Counted from the stretch's first letter, positions 1-9,324 are shown. The stretch: 64,000 nt of DNA from Arthrobacter globiformis (GCF_030817195.1 NZ_JAUSYZ010000001.1:4960001-5024000); one strand, 5' to 3'. The notes: a model not told the origin generated them from the letters alone. A program made the numbers and translations.

Positions 1-227
1 GCCGCGTTCTCGGCGGAGCTGCCGGAATTACAAACGCCATGTGGCAAATCGGAAGCGTCCTCGTCCCCTTGGCAGTGGGCGCCGTCTTCGCCGCAACCGA
101 CAACTCCTTCATGGCCGCCCTCATCACGCTTGCCGCCGGCCCCTTCCTCGGCATGATCATCATGTACTTCGTGAATGAGCGCCCCGACGACGTTGAAATC
201 GCCGTAAAAGCCGACGCAAAAGCCTAG
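1..227 (+). CDS. MFS transporter, C-terminal fragment (partial, runs off left edge)
   Basis: Open from the left edge in the frame that starts at base 3. About 74 residues are visible and the first ATG (base 39) is internal, because the reading frame stays open and protein-like upstream of it (GGAAGITNAM). Two hydrophobic segments are seen (around IGSVLVPLAVGAVFA and FMAALITLAAGPFLGMIIM), followed by a short charged tail. This matches the last two membrane helices and cytoplasmic end of a major facilitator family permease. The substrate cannot be inferred from this piece. A 125-bp gap follows before the next gene. I see no clear terminator or riboswitch in it. Confidence 0.7.
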   Translation, partial: RVLGGAAGITNAMWQIGSVLVPLAVGAVFAATDNSFMAALITLAAGPFLGMIIMYFVNERPDDVEIAVKADAKA

Positions 228-352
228 GCCGTGCAAAATGGCGCGCACCCCCCCGCGGCGTAGCCGGACCGACCCTGGATTGTATTGAAGAACTAACGTC
301 ACACAACGCGACGGCATCCTGATCCGGATAAGCAACGGCCTACCCTTGTCAG

Positions 353-911
353 GTGACTTTGACTAAGATCCGCACCGCCGCCGCGAGCTCCCTCGCCGCC
401 GCAGGTCTCCTGTTTGCTCTTGCCGGCTGTTCCACGCCGGCTGCCACCCAGCCGACTACCTCTGCACCGGCTTCCCCTGCAACGTCTTCATCCAGCGCCG
501 CCTCCGAGCCATGCGCCGGTGTGAAGGTCATCGTCGATTCGGGCCGCCCTGAAGCAGGATGCCGCCGACACCTCCGTTTGCGTGCCTGTGGACGCCCCGA
601 CTCTGGCATCCAAGGTGCTCGACGAGGCAAAGGTGAAAACCGAGGGCACTGCCGAATATCCCAAGGAACTGGTGTGCCGTGTGAACGGTGTGCCCGCCGC
701 AGACTTCGACATCAAGCACAAGGGCGGCACGTACCGGGAGGAATGCAAGAAGATGCCCGCCGCCTTTGCGTACTGGGCGCTCTGGGTTAAGCCGGCCACG
801 GGTGCCTGGGCCTACGCGCAGGAAGGCCTCGCTACCCTGAAGGTCAGCCCGGGACAGAGCCTGGAACTGCTCTACACGGTCGACGGCGCACCGGCCGCAC
901 CGGCGGCATGA
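353..911 (+). pseudogene. DUF4430-like lipoprotein gene with a +1 frameshift
   Basis: The GTG start at 353 opens a lipoprotein signal peptide with lipobox LAGC (Cys at about residue 26) and a Ser/Thr/Pro/Ala-rich linker. After VKVIVDSG the reading frame is lost. Dropping one base near 544-549 restores a continuous protein (DSGALKQDAADTS, then VCVPVDAPTLASKV) that reaches a TGA at 909-911. The C-terminal part (pattern YWALWV, GAWAYAQEG, GQSLELLY) resembles DUF4430, a domain related to the C-terminal domain of cobalamin carriers such as transcobalamin and intrinsic factor; that assignment is by pattern only. The stop overlaps the ATG of the ECF transporter gene (ATGA), so the two are coupled. 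It could be a surface-bound substrate-capture partner of that transporter. Either a real frameshift or a single-base sequence error. Confidence 0.65.
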
Positions 912-3844
912 CCTTCCGGCCCGCGCCGTTACGCGCAGCGGCGGCTCTCGCCGTCGTCTTCATCGCGGCGCGGGTCATCTACCGCATCCTTTTCAACGGG
1001 GCGGGCATCGGTGACACGGTTCTGCTCAACATACCGGCGATCCCGCTGCCTGCCCCGTACGCCCATGTGGTCCTCCTCGGCCCGGTAACGGCAGCAGGCC
1101 TGTGGCAGGCGGTCCTGTCGGCCCTGCCGATTGCCGGAATGATCCTCGGTTTCGGCATCCTCAACGCCTGGGTGGACGTGGCCCGCGGCTTCGTGCACCT
1201 GGCCCGCCGCGGCCCCATGCAGGGCATTGCCCGGATGCTTGTGGTGGCGTGGGCGGCGCTCCCGGCACTCGCCGACGCCGTGGGCTCCGTGCGGCTGGCT
1301 TTCCGATTGCGGGGCGAACGCTTCGGACCCCGCGCCCTTGTTCCCATACTCGAGCGCACCCTCGAGCACGCTGGCCGGGTCGCCGCGGCCCTGGAGCTGC
1401 GGGGCTTCGGGAGCCGGGCGCCGCACCAACCCGTCCGCGGCAATGACGCACCGCTGCTCGTCCAGGACGCACAATTCTGCGTTGGCGACGCGCAGGTGCG
1501 CGTCGCCGGGTTCGCACCGCCAAACGGGTCAATTACGGTCATTACCGGACCGACAGGCTCCGGCAAGTCCACGATCCTGCGGGGTATCGCGGGCCTCCTC
1601 TCACACGTTGACGGCGGGGAAATTTCCGGCACGGTGCGCGTCGCCGGAACGGACCGTGCCACCACGCCGCCGCGCGATACCGCCCGCCTCATCGGCGTCG
1701 TATTGCAGAATCCCCGCGCTGCCTTCGCCACCACCCGGGTCCGGGACGAAATCGGCCTCGCCCTTGAGCTGGGCGGCATGGCATCCGGGACCGCCAACGT
1801 CCGGGTGCTGGAGGTCTCGGAGAGTATCGGGGTGTCGGCGCTGCTGGACCGGAACGTCAGCACCCTCTCGGCCGGTGAGGCAACGCTCGTAGCCATTGCC
1901 GCCGCCGTGGTGGAGCAACCGCCCCTCCTCCTGGTGGACGAGCCCCTGGCCGACCTTGACACCGCAGCACGCGGACACGTCATCGCCGTGCTCAACGCCC
2001 TCGCCCGCGAAGCGGGCGTCTGCGTCATCGTGGCGGAGCACCGGGCGGAACCGCTCGTGCCCGTTGCCGACTCGTGGTGGACCATCGACGACGGCGCCCT
2101 GGTGCCGGGTGTTGCGCCATCGCCGCCGTCGCCCGCTGCCGTTGCCGGTCCGGCGCCGGTACAGCCAGTTGTGCACGCACCCGTCCTGACTGCCACGAAG
2201 CTCGCGGTGCACCGCCAGGGCACGCCGCTGGTGCGCGAGGCATCCCTGACCCTGCACCGCGGTGAAGTGGTGGCCCTGGTGGGGCCGAACGGGGCCGGGA
2301 AGTCGTCCCTCCTGGTCGCGCTCGCCCTTGGTGAAGGCACTGGCGGTGAAGGCACTGGCGGTGTACACACGGTCGACGGCGGCACGGTCGACGGCGGCCG
2401 CGTCGCCCTTGTCCCGGATGCCTCGGACGACCTCTTCACACGGGATACCGTCGCCGGAGAGCTCCGGGCCGCCGAGCGGCGCTTGGCGCGCATTCGGCGT
2501 CATTCAGACAGGCGTCAGTCAGACAGGCGTCATTCAGATAGGACGGGCGGCGAACAGCTTCCCCCTGAGCCTGCGGATTCACGTCTTGCCCGTCTGCGGG
2601 GCGACGTCCGGATTCCGATTGGCCACGAGCATCCCCGGGACCTCTCTGCCGGGGAGCGCCGGATCCTTGCCATCGCGCTTCAGACAATGGACGACCCCCA
2701 GGTACTTCTGATCGATGAGCCCACCCGCGGACTCGATCCCGCGGCGCGCGCAGCAGTCTCCGCGGCGCTGCGCGCCGCAGCGGACGCCGGTGCGGCGGTC
2801 CTGATCGCCACGCACGATCTCGGTTTTGCGCGCGGCCTTGGCGCCCGGATCCTCCCGATGCGCGCCGGCGTCGCACCCTCATCCGAGCCAGAAGCCGCCA
2901 CAGCCAGTGCGGCCACGGCGCAGCACATCGAAACAGCACGGCACATCGAAACATCGCAACGCATCGCTGCACCACGGTTCACCGACCGCCGAACAGAGAT
3001 TCCAGCTGCGAAAAAGGCCCGCCGCCTCCGGATGCCGCGGGGCGTCGAGCTCGCAATTCTCGCCGCTGCGAACCTCGTGGCCCTCGCTGCGTTCTGCTGG
3101 CCGCTGCTTGCTGCGGCCCTCCCGGAGGATGCCGCCGCGGCCCTCCCCTACGCGGCGCTGGCCATTGCGCCGCTCGCCGTCGTCGCCATCGTGGTGTCCC
3201 TCGACGGCTCGGTCAGCTCCGCGCATACGGTGGCGTTGCTCGGTGTCCTGGCCGCCGTCGGTTCGGCAGTGCGGGTGGCGAGCACTGGCGTCGGGGGTGT
3301 GGAGGCAGTCTTTATCCTGCTGATCCTGGCCGGCCGGGCCTTCGGTGCCCGCTTCGGGATGCTCCTCGGCGCCGCCACCATCGCCGTCTCAAGCGCCTTG
3401 TGGAGCGGCATCGGGCCTTGGACACCGTTCCAGATATTCGCCTGTGCGTGGGTGGGCGCGGGGGCCGGGCTGCTTCCCCGCCGGGTGCGGGGACGAGCCG
3501 AACTGTGGATGCTGTGCGGCTACGGCGTTGTGGCGTCCTACCTGTTCGGCCTGCTGACCAACCTGTGGTTCTGGCCCTTCGCAGTCGGTGCCGGCACCGG
3601 CATCTCCTACGTGGCCGGCGCACCGCTGGGCACCAATCTCTCCAGCTTCCTGCTCTACTCGCTGTTGACGTCGACGGCGGGCTGGGACACATTGCGTGCC
3701 GTCACCACGATCATCGGAATCGCTGTGGTGGGGCGGGCCATTCTCGCCGCACTCCGGCGGGTGAAGCCGGTCTCCAGCCCGGGCGAACGCGCCGCCCGGG
3801 CCCAAGCCATTCAGGACAGGGACCAGCACCAACTCACACCTTGA
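908..3844 (+). CDS. Single-chain ECF-type ABC transporter (EcfT-EcfA-EcfA'-EcfS fusion)
   Basis: The 978-residue protein fuses all four parts of an energy-coupling-factor vitamin/metal importer. Residues ~1-170 are an EcfT/CbiQ-like membrane domain (GFGSR motif region near 166). Residues ~180-410 are a first ATPase with Walker A GPTGSGKST at 214-222, signature LSAGE and Walker B LLLVDEP. Residues ~430-660 are a second ATPase with GPNGAGKSS, LSAGE and VLLIDEP. Residues ~700-950 are a hydrophobic domain with a GPWTPFQ motif typical of the S (substrate-binding) component. Linkers are Ala/Pro/Thr-rich and the second ATPase carries 15-bp tandem duplications. The ATG overlaps the upstream lipoprotein stop. 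The last 11 bp overlap the convergent metH end. The substrate is unproven; the DUF4430-like partner and neighbouring metH make a corrinoid a reasonable guess. Confidence 0.85.
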   Translation: MTFRPAPLRAAAALAVVFIAARVIYRILFNGAGIGDTVLLNIPAIPLPAPYAHVVLLGPVTAAGLWQAVLSALPIAGMILGFGILNAWVDVARGFVHLARRGPMQGIARMLVVAWAALPALADAVGSVRLAFRLRGERFGPRALVPILERTLEHAGRVAAALELRGFGSRAPHQPVRGNDAPLLVQDAQFCVGDAQVRVAGFAPPNGSITVITGPTGSGKSTILRGIAGLLSHVDGGEISGTVRVAGTDRATTPPRDTARLIGVVLQNPRAAFATTRVRDEIGLALELGGMASGTANVRVLEVSESIGVSALLDRNVSTLSAGEATLVAIAAAVVEQPPLLLVDEPLADLDTAARGHVIAVLNALAREAGVCVIVAEHRAEPLVPVADSWWTIDDGALVPGVAPSPPSPAAVAGPAPVQPVVHAPVLTATKLAVHRQGTPLVREASLTLHRGEVVALVGPNGAGKSSLLVALALGEGTGGEGTGGVHTVDGGTVDGGRVALVPDASDDLFTRDTVAGELRAAERRLARIRRHSDRRQSDRRHSDRTGGEQLPPEPADSRLARLRGDVRIPIGHEHPRDLSAGERRILAIALQTMDDPQVLLIDEPTRGLDPAARAAVSAALRAAADAGAAVLIATHDLGFARGLGARILPMRAGVAPSSEPEAATASAATAQHIETARHIETSQRIAAPRFTDRRTEIPAAKKARRLRMPRGVELAILAAANLVALAAFCWPLLAAALPEDAAAALPYAALAIAPLAVVAIVVSLDGSVSSAHTVALLGVLAAVGSAVRVASTGVGGVEAVFILLILAGRAFGARFGMLLGAATIAVSSALWSGIGPWTPFQIFACAWVGAGAGLLPRRVRGRAELWMLCGYGVVASYLFGLLTNLWFWPFAVGAGTGISYVAGAPLGTNLSSFLLYSLLTSTAGWDTLRAVTTIIGIAVVGRAILAALRRVKPVSSPGERAARAQAIQDRDQHQLTP
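2330..2540 (+). repeat. Three in-frame 15-bp tandem duplications inside the ECF ATPase
   Basis: Within the second ATPase domain three separate short tandem repeats each have a 15-bp unit, so they add multiples of five residues without shifting the frame. They lie at 2330-2359 (two copies, peptide GEGTG), 2369-2398 (two copies, peptide TVDGG) and 2496-2540 (three near-identical copies, peptide of the RRHSD/RRQSD type). The first two are close after the Walker A region and the third lies before the signature motif. They look like replication-slippage expansions in surface loops. Confidence 0.85.
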
Positions 3845-6800
3845 AGTACTTCGCCTCCGGGTGGTGGAACACGAACGCGTCGGTGGACTGTTCGGGGTGC
3901 AGCATCAGCTCATCACTGAGGATCACGCCCATCCGCTCGGGACGCAGCAGCTCCGTCACCTTGCGGCGGTCCTCCATGTCAGGACACGCGGGGTATCCGA
4001 GCGAGAACCGCGCACCGCGGTAATCGAGCTTGAAGTACCCTGCCTTATCCTTCGGCTCCTCGGCTGCGAAGCCCAGCTCGGAGCGGATGCGCGCGTGCCA
4101 GAATTCCGCGAGCGCCTCGGTGAGCTGCATGACCAGGCCGTTGAGCTCGTAGTAGTCGCGGTAGTGGTTCCCGGCGAACAGTTCGGAAGTCACCTCTTCG
4201 ATCTTCGAGCCGGCGGTGACCAGCTGGATCGGCAGGACGTCGATCTGCGCCGATTCGCGCGAGCGCACGAAGTCGGCGAGGCAGAGGTGCCGGTCCCGGC
4301 GCTGGCGCGGGAAGTCGAAACGCAGCCGCTCGGTGCCGATCGGACCGCCTGAGCCACCATCGGGGGCGAGCAGTCCCGCAGTGCCGAGGACGCCGTCGTG
4401 GTCCTCCCCGTGGTGCAGCACCACCACCTGTTCCCCCTCGGAGACCACCGGGAAATAGCCGTACGCGACGGACGCGTCAAGCATTCCCTCGGCGAGGATG
4501 CGGTCCAGCCAGTACCGCAGGCGCGGCCGGCCCTCGCGTTCCACCAGTTCCTCGTAGGAGTCGCCGTCATCGCCGCGGCCGGGCTTGAGTCCCCACTGCC
4601 CCATGAAGGTGGCGCGCTCGTCGAGCAACGCTGCGTAGTCGTGGAGTGCCACGCCGCGCACAATGCGGGTACCCCAGAACGGCGGCGAGGGCACAGGGTT
4701 GTCGGCGGCCACGTCGGATCGGCCGGGCATGGCCTCCGGTTCGGTCACCGTGAGCTTCGCGCCTCCCTTGTGGATCCGCTTCTTCAGGGGCGGAAGGCCG
4801 ACGGCGTCCGGCGCGGCGCCGCGGGCCACCTGCACCAGCGGTTCCATGAGTGCCAGGCCCTCGAAGGCGTCCTTGGCGTACCTGACGGTTCCCTCAAACT
4901 GTTCCGCCAGGTCCTGCTCCACGTAGGCGCGGGTGAGGGCTGCACCGCCGAGGATGATTGGCCACTTCTTCGCGAGCCCACGGGACTGCAGTTCTGCGAG
5001 GTTCTCCTTCATCACCACCGTGGACTTCACGAGCAGCCCGGACATGCCGATCACGTCGGCGTCGTGCTCCTCGGCGGCGGCGATGATGTCGGCGATCGGC
5101 TGCTTGATGCCAATGTTGATCACTTTGTAGCCGTTGTTGGTGAGGATGATGTCCACCAGGTTCTTGCCGATGTCGTGCACATCGCCGCGCACGGTGGCGA
5201 TCACCATGGTGCCCTTACCGGAGGCGTCGGACTTCTCCATGTGCGGCTCGAGCAGCGCGACCGCGTTCTTCATCACCTCGGCGGACTGCAGCACGAACGG
5301 GAGCTGCATCTCGCCGGCGCCGAAGCGCTCGCCCACAACTTTCATGCCCTCGAGCAGCTGGTCGTTGATGATGCCGAGCGGGGTCATGCCTTCGCTGCGC
5401 GCCAGGTCGAGGTCCTCTTCGAGGCCCTTGCCCTCGCCGTCGATGATGCGCCGCTGCAGGCGTTCGCCGGTGGGCAGCGCCGCAAGTTCCGCCGCGCGCT
5501 GGTCCTTAAGCGCTGCCGAGTCGACGCCGGCGAAGAGGTCCAGGATGCGCGCCAGGGGGTCGTAGGTGACGTTGCCGTCGGCGTCGTATTCGCGGCGGTC
5601 CCAGACGAGGTCCAGCGCCACCTGGCGCTGCTCCTCCGGAAGGGAAGCGAGCGGCACGATCTTGGCGGCGTCGATGATGCCGCTGGACAGGCCCGCCTGC
5701 ACGGCCTCGTGCAGGAACACCGAGTTCAGGACGATGCGCGCTGCCGGGTTCAGGCCGAAGGAGACGTTCGAGACGCCGAGCGTGGTGTGGATGCCGGGAT
5801 ACTTCGTGGTGATCTGGCGGATGGCCTCGATCGTTTCGATGGCATCGCGGCGGGTCTCTTCCTGGCCGGTGGCGATGGGGAAGGTCAGGCAGTCGACGAT
5901 GATGTCTTCAACGCGCATACCCCATTCACCCACCAGGGCGTCGATGAGGCGCGAGGCGATCGCCACCTTGCCTTCGGTGGTGCGCGCCTGGCCATGCTCG
6001 TCGATGGTCAGGGCGATCACGGCGGTGCCGTGTTCCTTCACGAGCGGCATGATGCGCGCGAAACGGCTGTCCGGGCCGTCGCCGTCTTCATAGTTGACGG
6101 AGTTGACTACCGGGCGCCCGCCGATGTGTTCGAGACCGGCTTGCAGCACGGGCGGTTCGGTGGAGTCGATGACGAGCGGGAGGGTGGAGGCCGACGCGAA
6201 ACGTGAGACGACCTCCTTGATGTCGGCGACGCCGTCGCGCCCCACGTAGTCAATGCAGACGTCGAGCAGGTGCGCGCCAACACGGACCTGCTCGCGGGCG
6301 ATATCGACGCAGTCGTCCCAGCGTTCTTCCAGCATCGCCTGGCGGAAGGCCTTCGAACCGTTCGCATTGGTGCGCTCACCAATGGCAAGGTACGAGGACT
6401 CCTGGTCGAACGGCACATGATGGTAGAGGGACGCGATGCCTGCTTCACGCTCGGTGGGAAGGCGGCCGCCGTCGGCGCCCCTCCCGCCGCCGGTGACGGC
6501 GGCGCTCGTGCGGAAGGGCGCAAGGCGTTCGACGACGGCGGCCATGTGTTCCGGCGTCGTGCCGCAGCATCCGCCCACGAGGCCCAGTCCGAATTCCCGC
6601 ACGAACTGCTCGTGCGCGGTGGCGAGTTCGGTGGGCGAGAGCGGGTAGTGCGCGCCGTTGGCGCCAAGGACCGGGAGGCCTGCGTTGGGCATGCAGGCGA
6701 TGGCGACGGAGGACTGTTTGGAGAGGTGGCGGAGGTGTTCGCTCATCTCGTCCGGCCCGGTGGCGCAGTTCAGGCCGATGGCGTCGACGCCGAGCGGCTC

Positions 6801-7484
6801 GAGCGCGGTGAGCGCCGCGCCGATCTCGGATCCCATCAGCATGGTTCCGGTGGTCTCGACGGTCACCTCGACGAAGATCGGGAGCCGGACGCCGCGGGTC
6901 ACGATGGCCTGTTTGCACCCGTTGACCGCGGCTTTGGTCTGCAGGAGGTCCTGGCTGGTCTCGATGAGGAAGGCATCCGCTCCCCCGTCGATGAGGCCCT
7001 CGGCCTGCAGGGCGAAGGTCTGTTTGAGGTAGTCGTAGCTGGTGTGCCCGAGGCTGGGAAGCTTGGTGCCGGGCCCCATCGAGCCCAGGACCCACCGCAT
7101 CCGTCCGTCTGTTTTTTCTGCCGCCTCTGCGCGCTCACGGGCGATCTCTGCACCCTTGCGGGCCAGCTCTTCAATCCGGTCGTCGATGCCGTAGTCGGAG
7201 AGGTTGGACCAGTTGGCGCCGAAGGTGTTGGTTTCGACGGCGTCGATGCCTGTAGCGAAGTACGCGTCGTGGATGTCCGCGAGGACGTCCGGACGCGTGT
7301 CGTTGAGGATCTCGTTGCAGCCTTCCAGCCCCAGGAAGTCCTTCTCGAGCGAGAGTTCCCGCCCCTGCAGCATGGTGCCCATCGCACCGTCGGCGATGAC
7401 GACCCGATGGTTCACGGCATCCAGGAGCTCCTGTGAACGGACGGGGCGGGGGACGGAGTCGATATCTAGCGCGAAACGAGGCAT
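3834..7484 (-). CDS. metH: Cobalamin-dependent methionine synthase
   Basis: The 1216-residue enzyme transfers a methyl group from 5-methyltetrahydrofolate to homocysteine through methylcobalamin. The homocysteine-binding barrel (1-325) has the zinc-ligand cysteines C240 (GLNC), C306 and C307 (GGCCGTTPEH). The folate (pterin-binding) domain spans ~360-640 (IGERTNANGSKAF). The cobalamin-binding module ~670-890 carries the lower-ligand motif DVHDIGKN with H770. The C-terminal activation (AdoMet-binding) domain contains AYGYFPV and ends in a region (RFSLGYPACPD) typical of the family. Length is normal. It is monocistronic, with only 75 bp between its start and the TetR gene stop upstream, and no cobalamin riboswitch is apparent there. 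It converges with the ECF transporter gene. Confidence 0.97.
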   Translation of the reverse strand: MPRFALDIDSVPRPVRSQELLDAVNHRVVIADGAMGTMLQGRELSLEKDFLGLEGCNEILNDTRPDVLADIHDAYFATGIDAVETNTFGANWSNLSDYGIDDRIEELARKGAEIARERAEAAEKTDGRMRWVLGSMGPGTKLPSLGHTSYDYLKQTFALQAEGLIDGGADAFLIETSQDLLQTKAAVNGCKQAIVTRGVRLPIFVEVTVETTGTMLMGSEIGAALTALEPLGVDAIGLNCATGPDEMSEHLRHLSKQSSVAIACMPNAGLPVLGANGAHYPLSPTELATAHEQFVREFGLGLVGGCCGTTPEHMAAVVERLAPFRTSAAVTGGGRGADGGRLPTEREAGIASLYHHVPFDQESSYLAIGERTNANGSKAFRQAMLEERWDDCVDIAREQVRVGAHLLDVCIDYVGRDGVADIKEVVSRFASASTLPLVIDSTEPPVLQAGLEHIGGRPVVNSVNYEDGDGPDSRFARIMPLVKEHGTAVIALTIDEHGQARTTEGKVAIASRLIDALVGEWGMRVEDIIVDCLTFPIATGQEETRRDAIETIEAIRQITTKYPGIHTTLGVSNVSFGLNPAARIVLNSVFLHEAVQAGLSSGIIDAAKIVPLASLPEEQRQVALDLVWDRREYDADGNVTYDPLARILDLFAGVDSAALKDQRAAELAALPTGERLQRRIIDGEGKGLEEDLDLARSEGMTPLGIINDQLLEGMKVVGERFGAGEMQLPFVLQSAEVMKNAVALLEPHMEKSDASGKGTMVIATVRGDVHDIGKNLVDIILTNNGYKVINIGIKQPIADIIAAAEEHDADVIGMSGLLVKSTVVMKENLAELQSRGLAKKWPIILGGAALTRAYVEQDLAEQFEGTVRYAKDAFEGLALMEPLVQVARGAAPDAVGLPPLKKRIHKGGAKLTVTEPEAMPGRSDVAADNPVPSPPFWGTRIVRGVALHDYAALLDERATFMGQWGLKPGRGDDGDSYEELVEREGRPRLRYWLDRILAEGMLDASVAYGYFPVVSEGEQVVVLHHGEDHDGVLGTAGLLAPDGGSGGPIGTERLRFDFPRQRRDRHLCLADFVRSRESAQIDVLPIQLVTAGSKIEEVTSELFAGNHYRDYYELNGLVMQLTEALAEFWHARIRSELGFAAEEPKDKAGYFKLDYRGARFSLGYPACPDMEDRRKVTELLRPERMGVILSDELMLHPEQSTDAFVFHHPEAKYFKV

Positions 7485-7559
7485 GTGACCAGATTACGGC
7501 GAGGCCCGAAACATTGCGCCGTGTTTCCATGTGCTACGACGGCGGGCGGTCACCTTCAG

Positions 7560-8228
7560 CTAGCCGGCCGGTGCCGGTTCCAACGCGTCGAGGATCAGCT
7601 CCAGCCCGTAGGCGAATTCGTTGGCGTAGTCGTAGCCGGGCTGCATGATGACCTGCGTGGCGATCTCGACCATGTGCGGGTATTCGCCGGTCGCGAAGCG
7701 TTCCATGATTGGACCGGCCACCTCCGCCATCGGCTCGTTGCCGGCTAGGGGCAGTGCGGCTTCCTGGAGGGCGAACCCGTAGATGTAGCTGTCCAGGAGC
7801 GAGTAGGCCCGGGCGGTCTGCTGCACGGTAAAGCCCGCGGCGCGCAGTGTCCCCAGGGTTGCCTCGTGGTGCTTGAGGGTCGCCGGGCCGGGAGCTTTAC
7901 GGGATTCCAGCAGCCCGACCGCCCATGGATGCCGGCGCAGCACTTCGCGCGCCGAGTGGGCCCGCCGGCGCATCTGTTCCTTCCACTCAGCCCCAGCCTC
8001 CGGGGTGTCGATCTCGGTGAAGACGAGGTCCACGAGGCCGTCAAGGATCTGGTCCTTGTTGGCCACGTAGTAGTAGAGCGTCATCGGCTTGGTTCCCATC
8101 CTCTGGGCGAGAGAACGGATCGACAGGGCAGCGATGCCGTCCCTGTCCGCCAACTCCAGCGCTTCCTGCAGTACCTTTTCGCGACTGAGCCCCGGCCGCC
8201 CCCTGCCACCCGAGCCTGCGTTCTTCAT
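7560..8228 (-). CDS. TetR/AcrR family transcriptional regulator
   Basis: 222 residues. The N-terminal DNA-binding domain has the typical helix-turn-helix (ALSIRSLAQRMGTKP, then MTLYYYVANKDQILD, residues ~35-64). The C-terminal half fits the TetR_C_1-type ligand-binding domain (LLDSYIYGFALQE). It is divergent from a zinc-independent oxidoreductase gene 94 bp away, and the gap holds two identical-architecture inverted repeats, so it most likely represses its own gene and the neighbour. The inducer is unknown. Confidence 0.9.
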   Translation of the reverse strand: MKNAGSGGRGRPGLSREKVLQEALELADRDGIAALSIRSLAQRMGTKPMTLYYYVANKDQILDGLVDLVFTEIDTPEAGAEWKEQMRRRAHSAREVLRRHPWAVGLLESRKAPGPATLKHHEATLGTLRAAGFTVQQTARAYSLLDSYIYGFALQEAALPLAGNEPMAEVAGPIMERFATGEYPHMVEIATQVIMQPGYDYANEFAYGLELILDALEPAPAG

Positions 8229-8255
8229 GTTCGCTCCTCACAGCCCTTCCGTTTC

Positions 8256-8291
8256 CGTACATTGTACGATACCTTTCTCGTACGCTGTACG
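8256..8291. promoter_or_regulatory. Two inverted-repeat operators (CGTAC-n3-GTACG) for the TetR regulator
   Basis: Two perfect palindromes of the form CGTAC-n3-GTACG lie at 8256-8268 and 8279-8291, with centres 23 bp apart (about two helical turns). They fill the middle of the 94-bp gap between the divergent TetR gene and oxidoreductase gene. Position and symmetry are what is expected for binding of two TetR dimers on the same DNA face. Confidence 0.75.
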
Positions 8292-8322
8292 AAAGTTGAC
8301 TGCACATGCGGAAGGGATCGTT

Positions 8323-9324
8323 ATGAATACGCAGGAGCGCTCTCATCGACAGGGCATCAGGACCGTGGAGGACATGCGCGCCATCGTTCGGGAGACCTAT
8401 GGGGGTCCGGAGGTGCTGCGCCTGGAGCGGGTGCCCTGCCCTGTTGTCACAGGCGGCGACGTGCTCGTCCGTGTCAGGGCGGCCGGCGTCGACCGCGGAG
8501 TCTGGCACATGATGACCGGCCTGCCGTACCTGGGCCGTCTCGCGTTTGGCGTCCGGAAACCGAAGGACCCGGTTCTGGGCCTGGATCTGGCAGGAACCGT
8601 GGAAGCCGTGGGTCCCGACGTCACGCGGTTCGCCGTTGGCGACGCGGTGTACGGCAGCGGCCATGGTTCCTACGCGGAATACGCCGTTGCAGCCGAGGCC
8701 AAGCTGGCCGCGAAGCCCCAGGCCCTCTCCTTCGAGCAGGCCGCGGCGGTGCCGGTCTCCGCGGTCACTGCGCTCCAGGGCCTGCGCGCCGGGAAGATCA
8801 GGGAGGGGCAGAAGGTGCTGGTCACGGGCGCGTCCGGCGGCGTCGGCAGCTACGCGGTCCAGCTCGCCAAAGCCTACGGTGCGCAGGTCACCGGAGTCTG
8901 CAGTGCCGGCAAGGTCGGATTTGTCCGTGGTCTCGGCGCGGACCACGTCATTGACTACACCCGTGAGGACTTCGCAGACGCCGGCCCGTACGACCTCATC
9001 CTGGACATCGCGGGAAACCCGCCGATCTCGCGCCTGCGCCGCGCCCTGACACCTGCAGGAACGGCCGTCATCACCGGCGGCGAGGGCGGCGGGAAACTGA
9101 CCGGGGGCCTGCACCGCCAGCTGGGCGCCCTGGCGCTGTCACCCTTCATCGGCCAGCGGCTGACCACGTTCCTGGGCATGGTCCGTGCCGCCGAACTTCA
9201 GGACCTTGCCCCGCTCATCGAGGCCGGCAAAATAACCCCAGCCCTCGACCGGACCTTCACGCTGGCTGAGGCTCAGGACGCGCTCCGCTTCCTGGAGGAC
9301 GGCAAGGTGGCGCTCATCATCTGA
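8323..9324 (+). CDS. Medium-chain NAD(P)-dependent oxidoreductase, quinone oxidoreductase-like
   Basis: 333 residues from the ATG at 8323, chosen because GGAAGGG lies about 7 bases upstream; an alternative ATG at 8374 would shorten the protein by 17 residues. The protein has an N-terminal GroES-like domain (GGPEVLRLERV, GLDLAGTVEAVG, VGDAVYGSG) and a Rossmann domain with VTGASGGVGSYAVQLAK. The cysteine-rich structural-zinc loop of alcohol dehydrogenases is absent, which places it with the zinc-independent quinone oxidoreductase/enoyl reductase-like branch. It ends in the usual EDGKVALII region. It is likely under control of the divergent TetR protein. The substrate is unknown. Confidence 0.88.
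   Translation: MNTQERSHRQGIRTVEDMRAIVRETYGGPEVLRLERVPCPVVTGGDVLVRVRAAGVDRGVWHMMTGLPYLGRLAFGVRKPKDPVLGLDLAGTVEAVGPDVTRFAVGDAVYGSGHGSYAEYAVAAEAKLAAKPQALSFEQAAAVPVSAVTALQGLRAGKIREGQKVLVTGASGGVGSYAVQLAKAYGAQVTGVCSAGKVGFVRGLGADHVIDYTREDFADAGPYDLILDIAGNPPISRLRRALTPAGTAVITGGEGGGKLTGGLHRQLGALALSPFIGQRLTTFLGMVRAAELQDLAPLIEAGKITPALDRTFTLAEAQDALRFLEDGKVALII

Noticed and set aside
228..352. Cobalamin riboswitch upstream of the lipoprotein/ECF genes
   Set aside because: The gap is short and I could not find a B12-box-like sequence or the expected helices; the same holds for the 75 bp before metH.
4398..6206. Long open frame antisense to metH (602 codons)
   Set aside because: Same reason: a GC-rich shadow. 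The metH frame has all catalytic motifs; the antisense frame has none.
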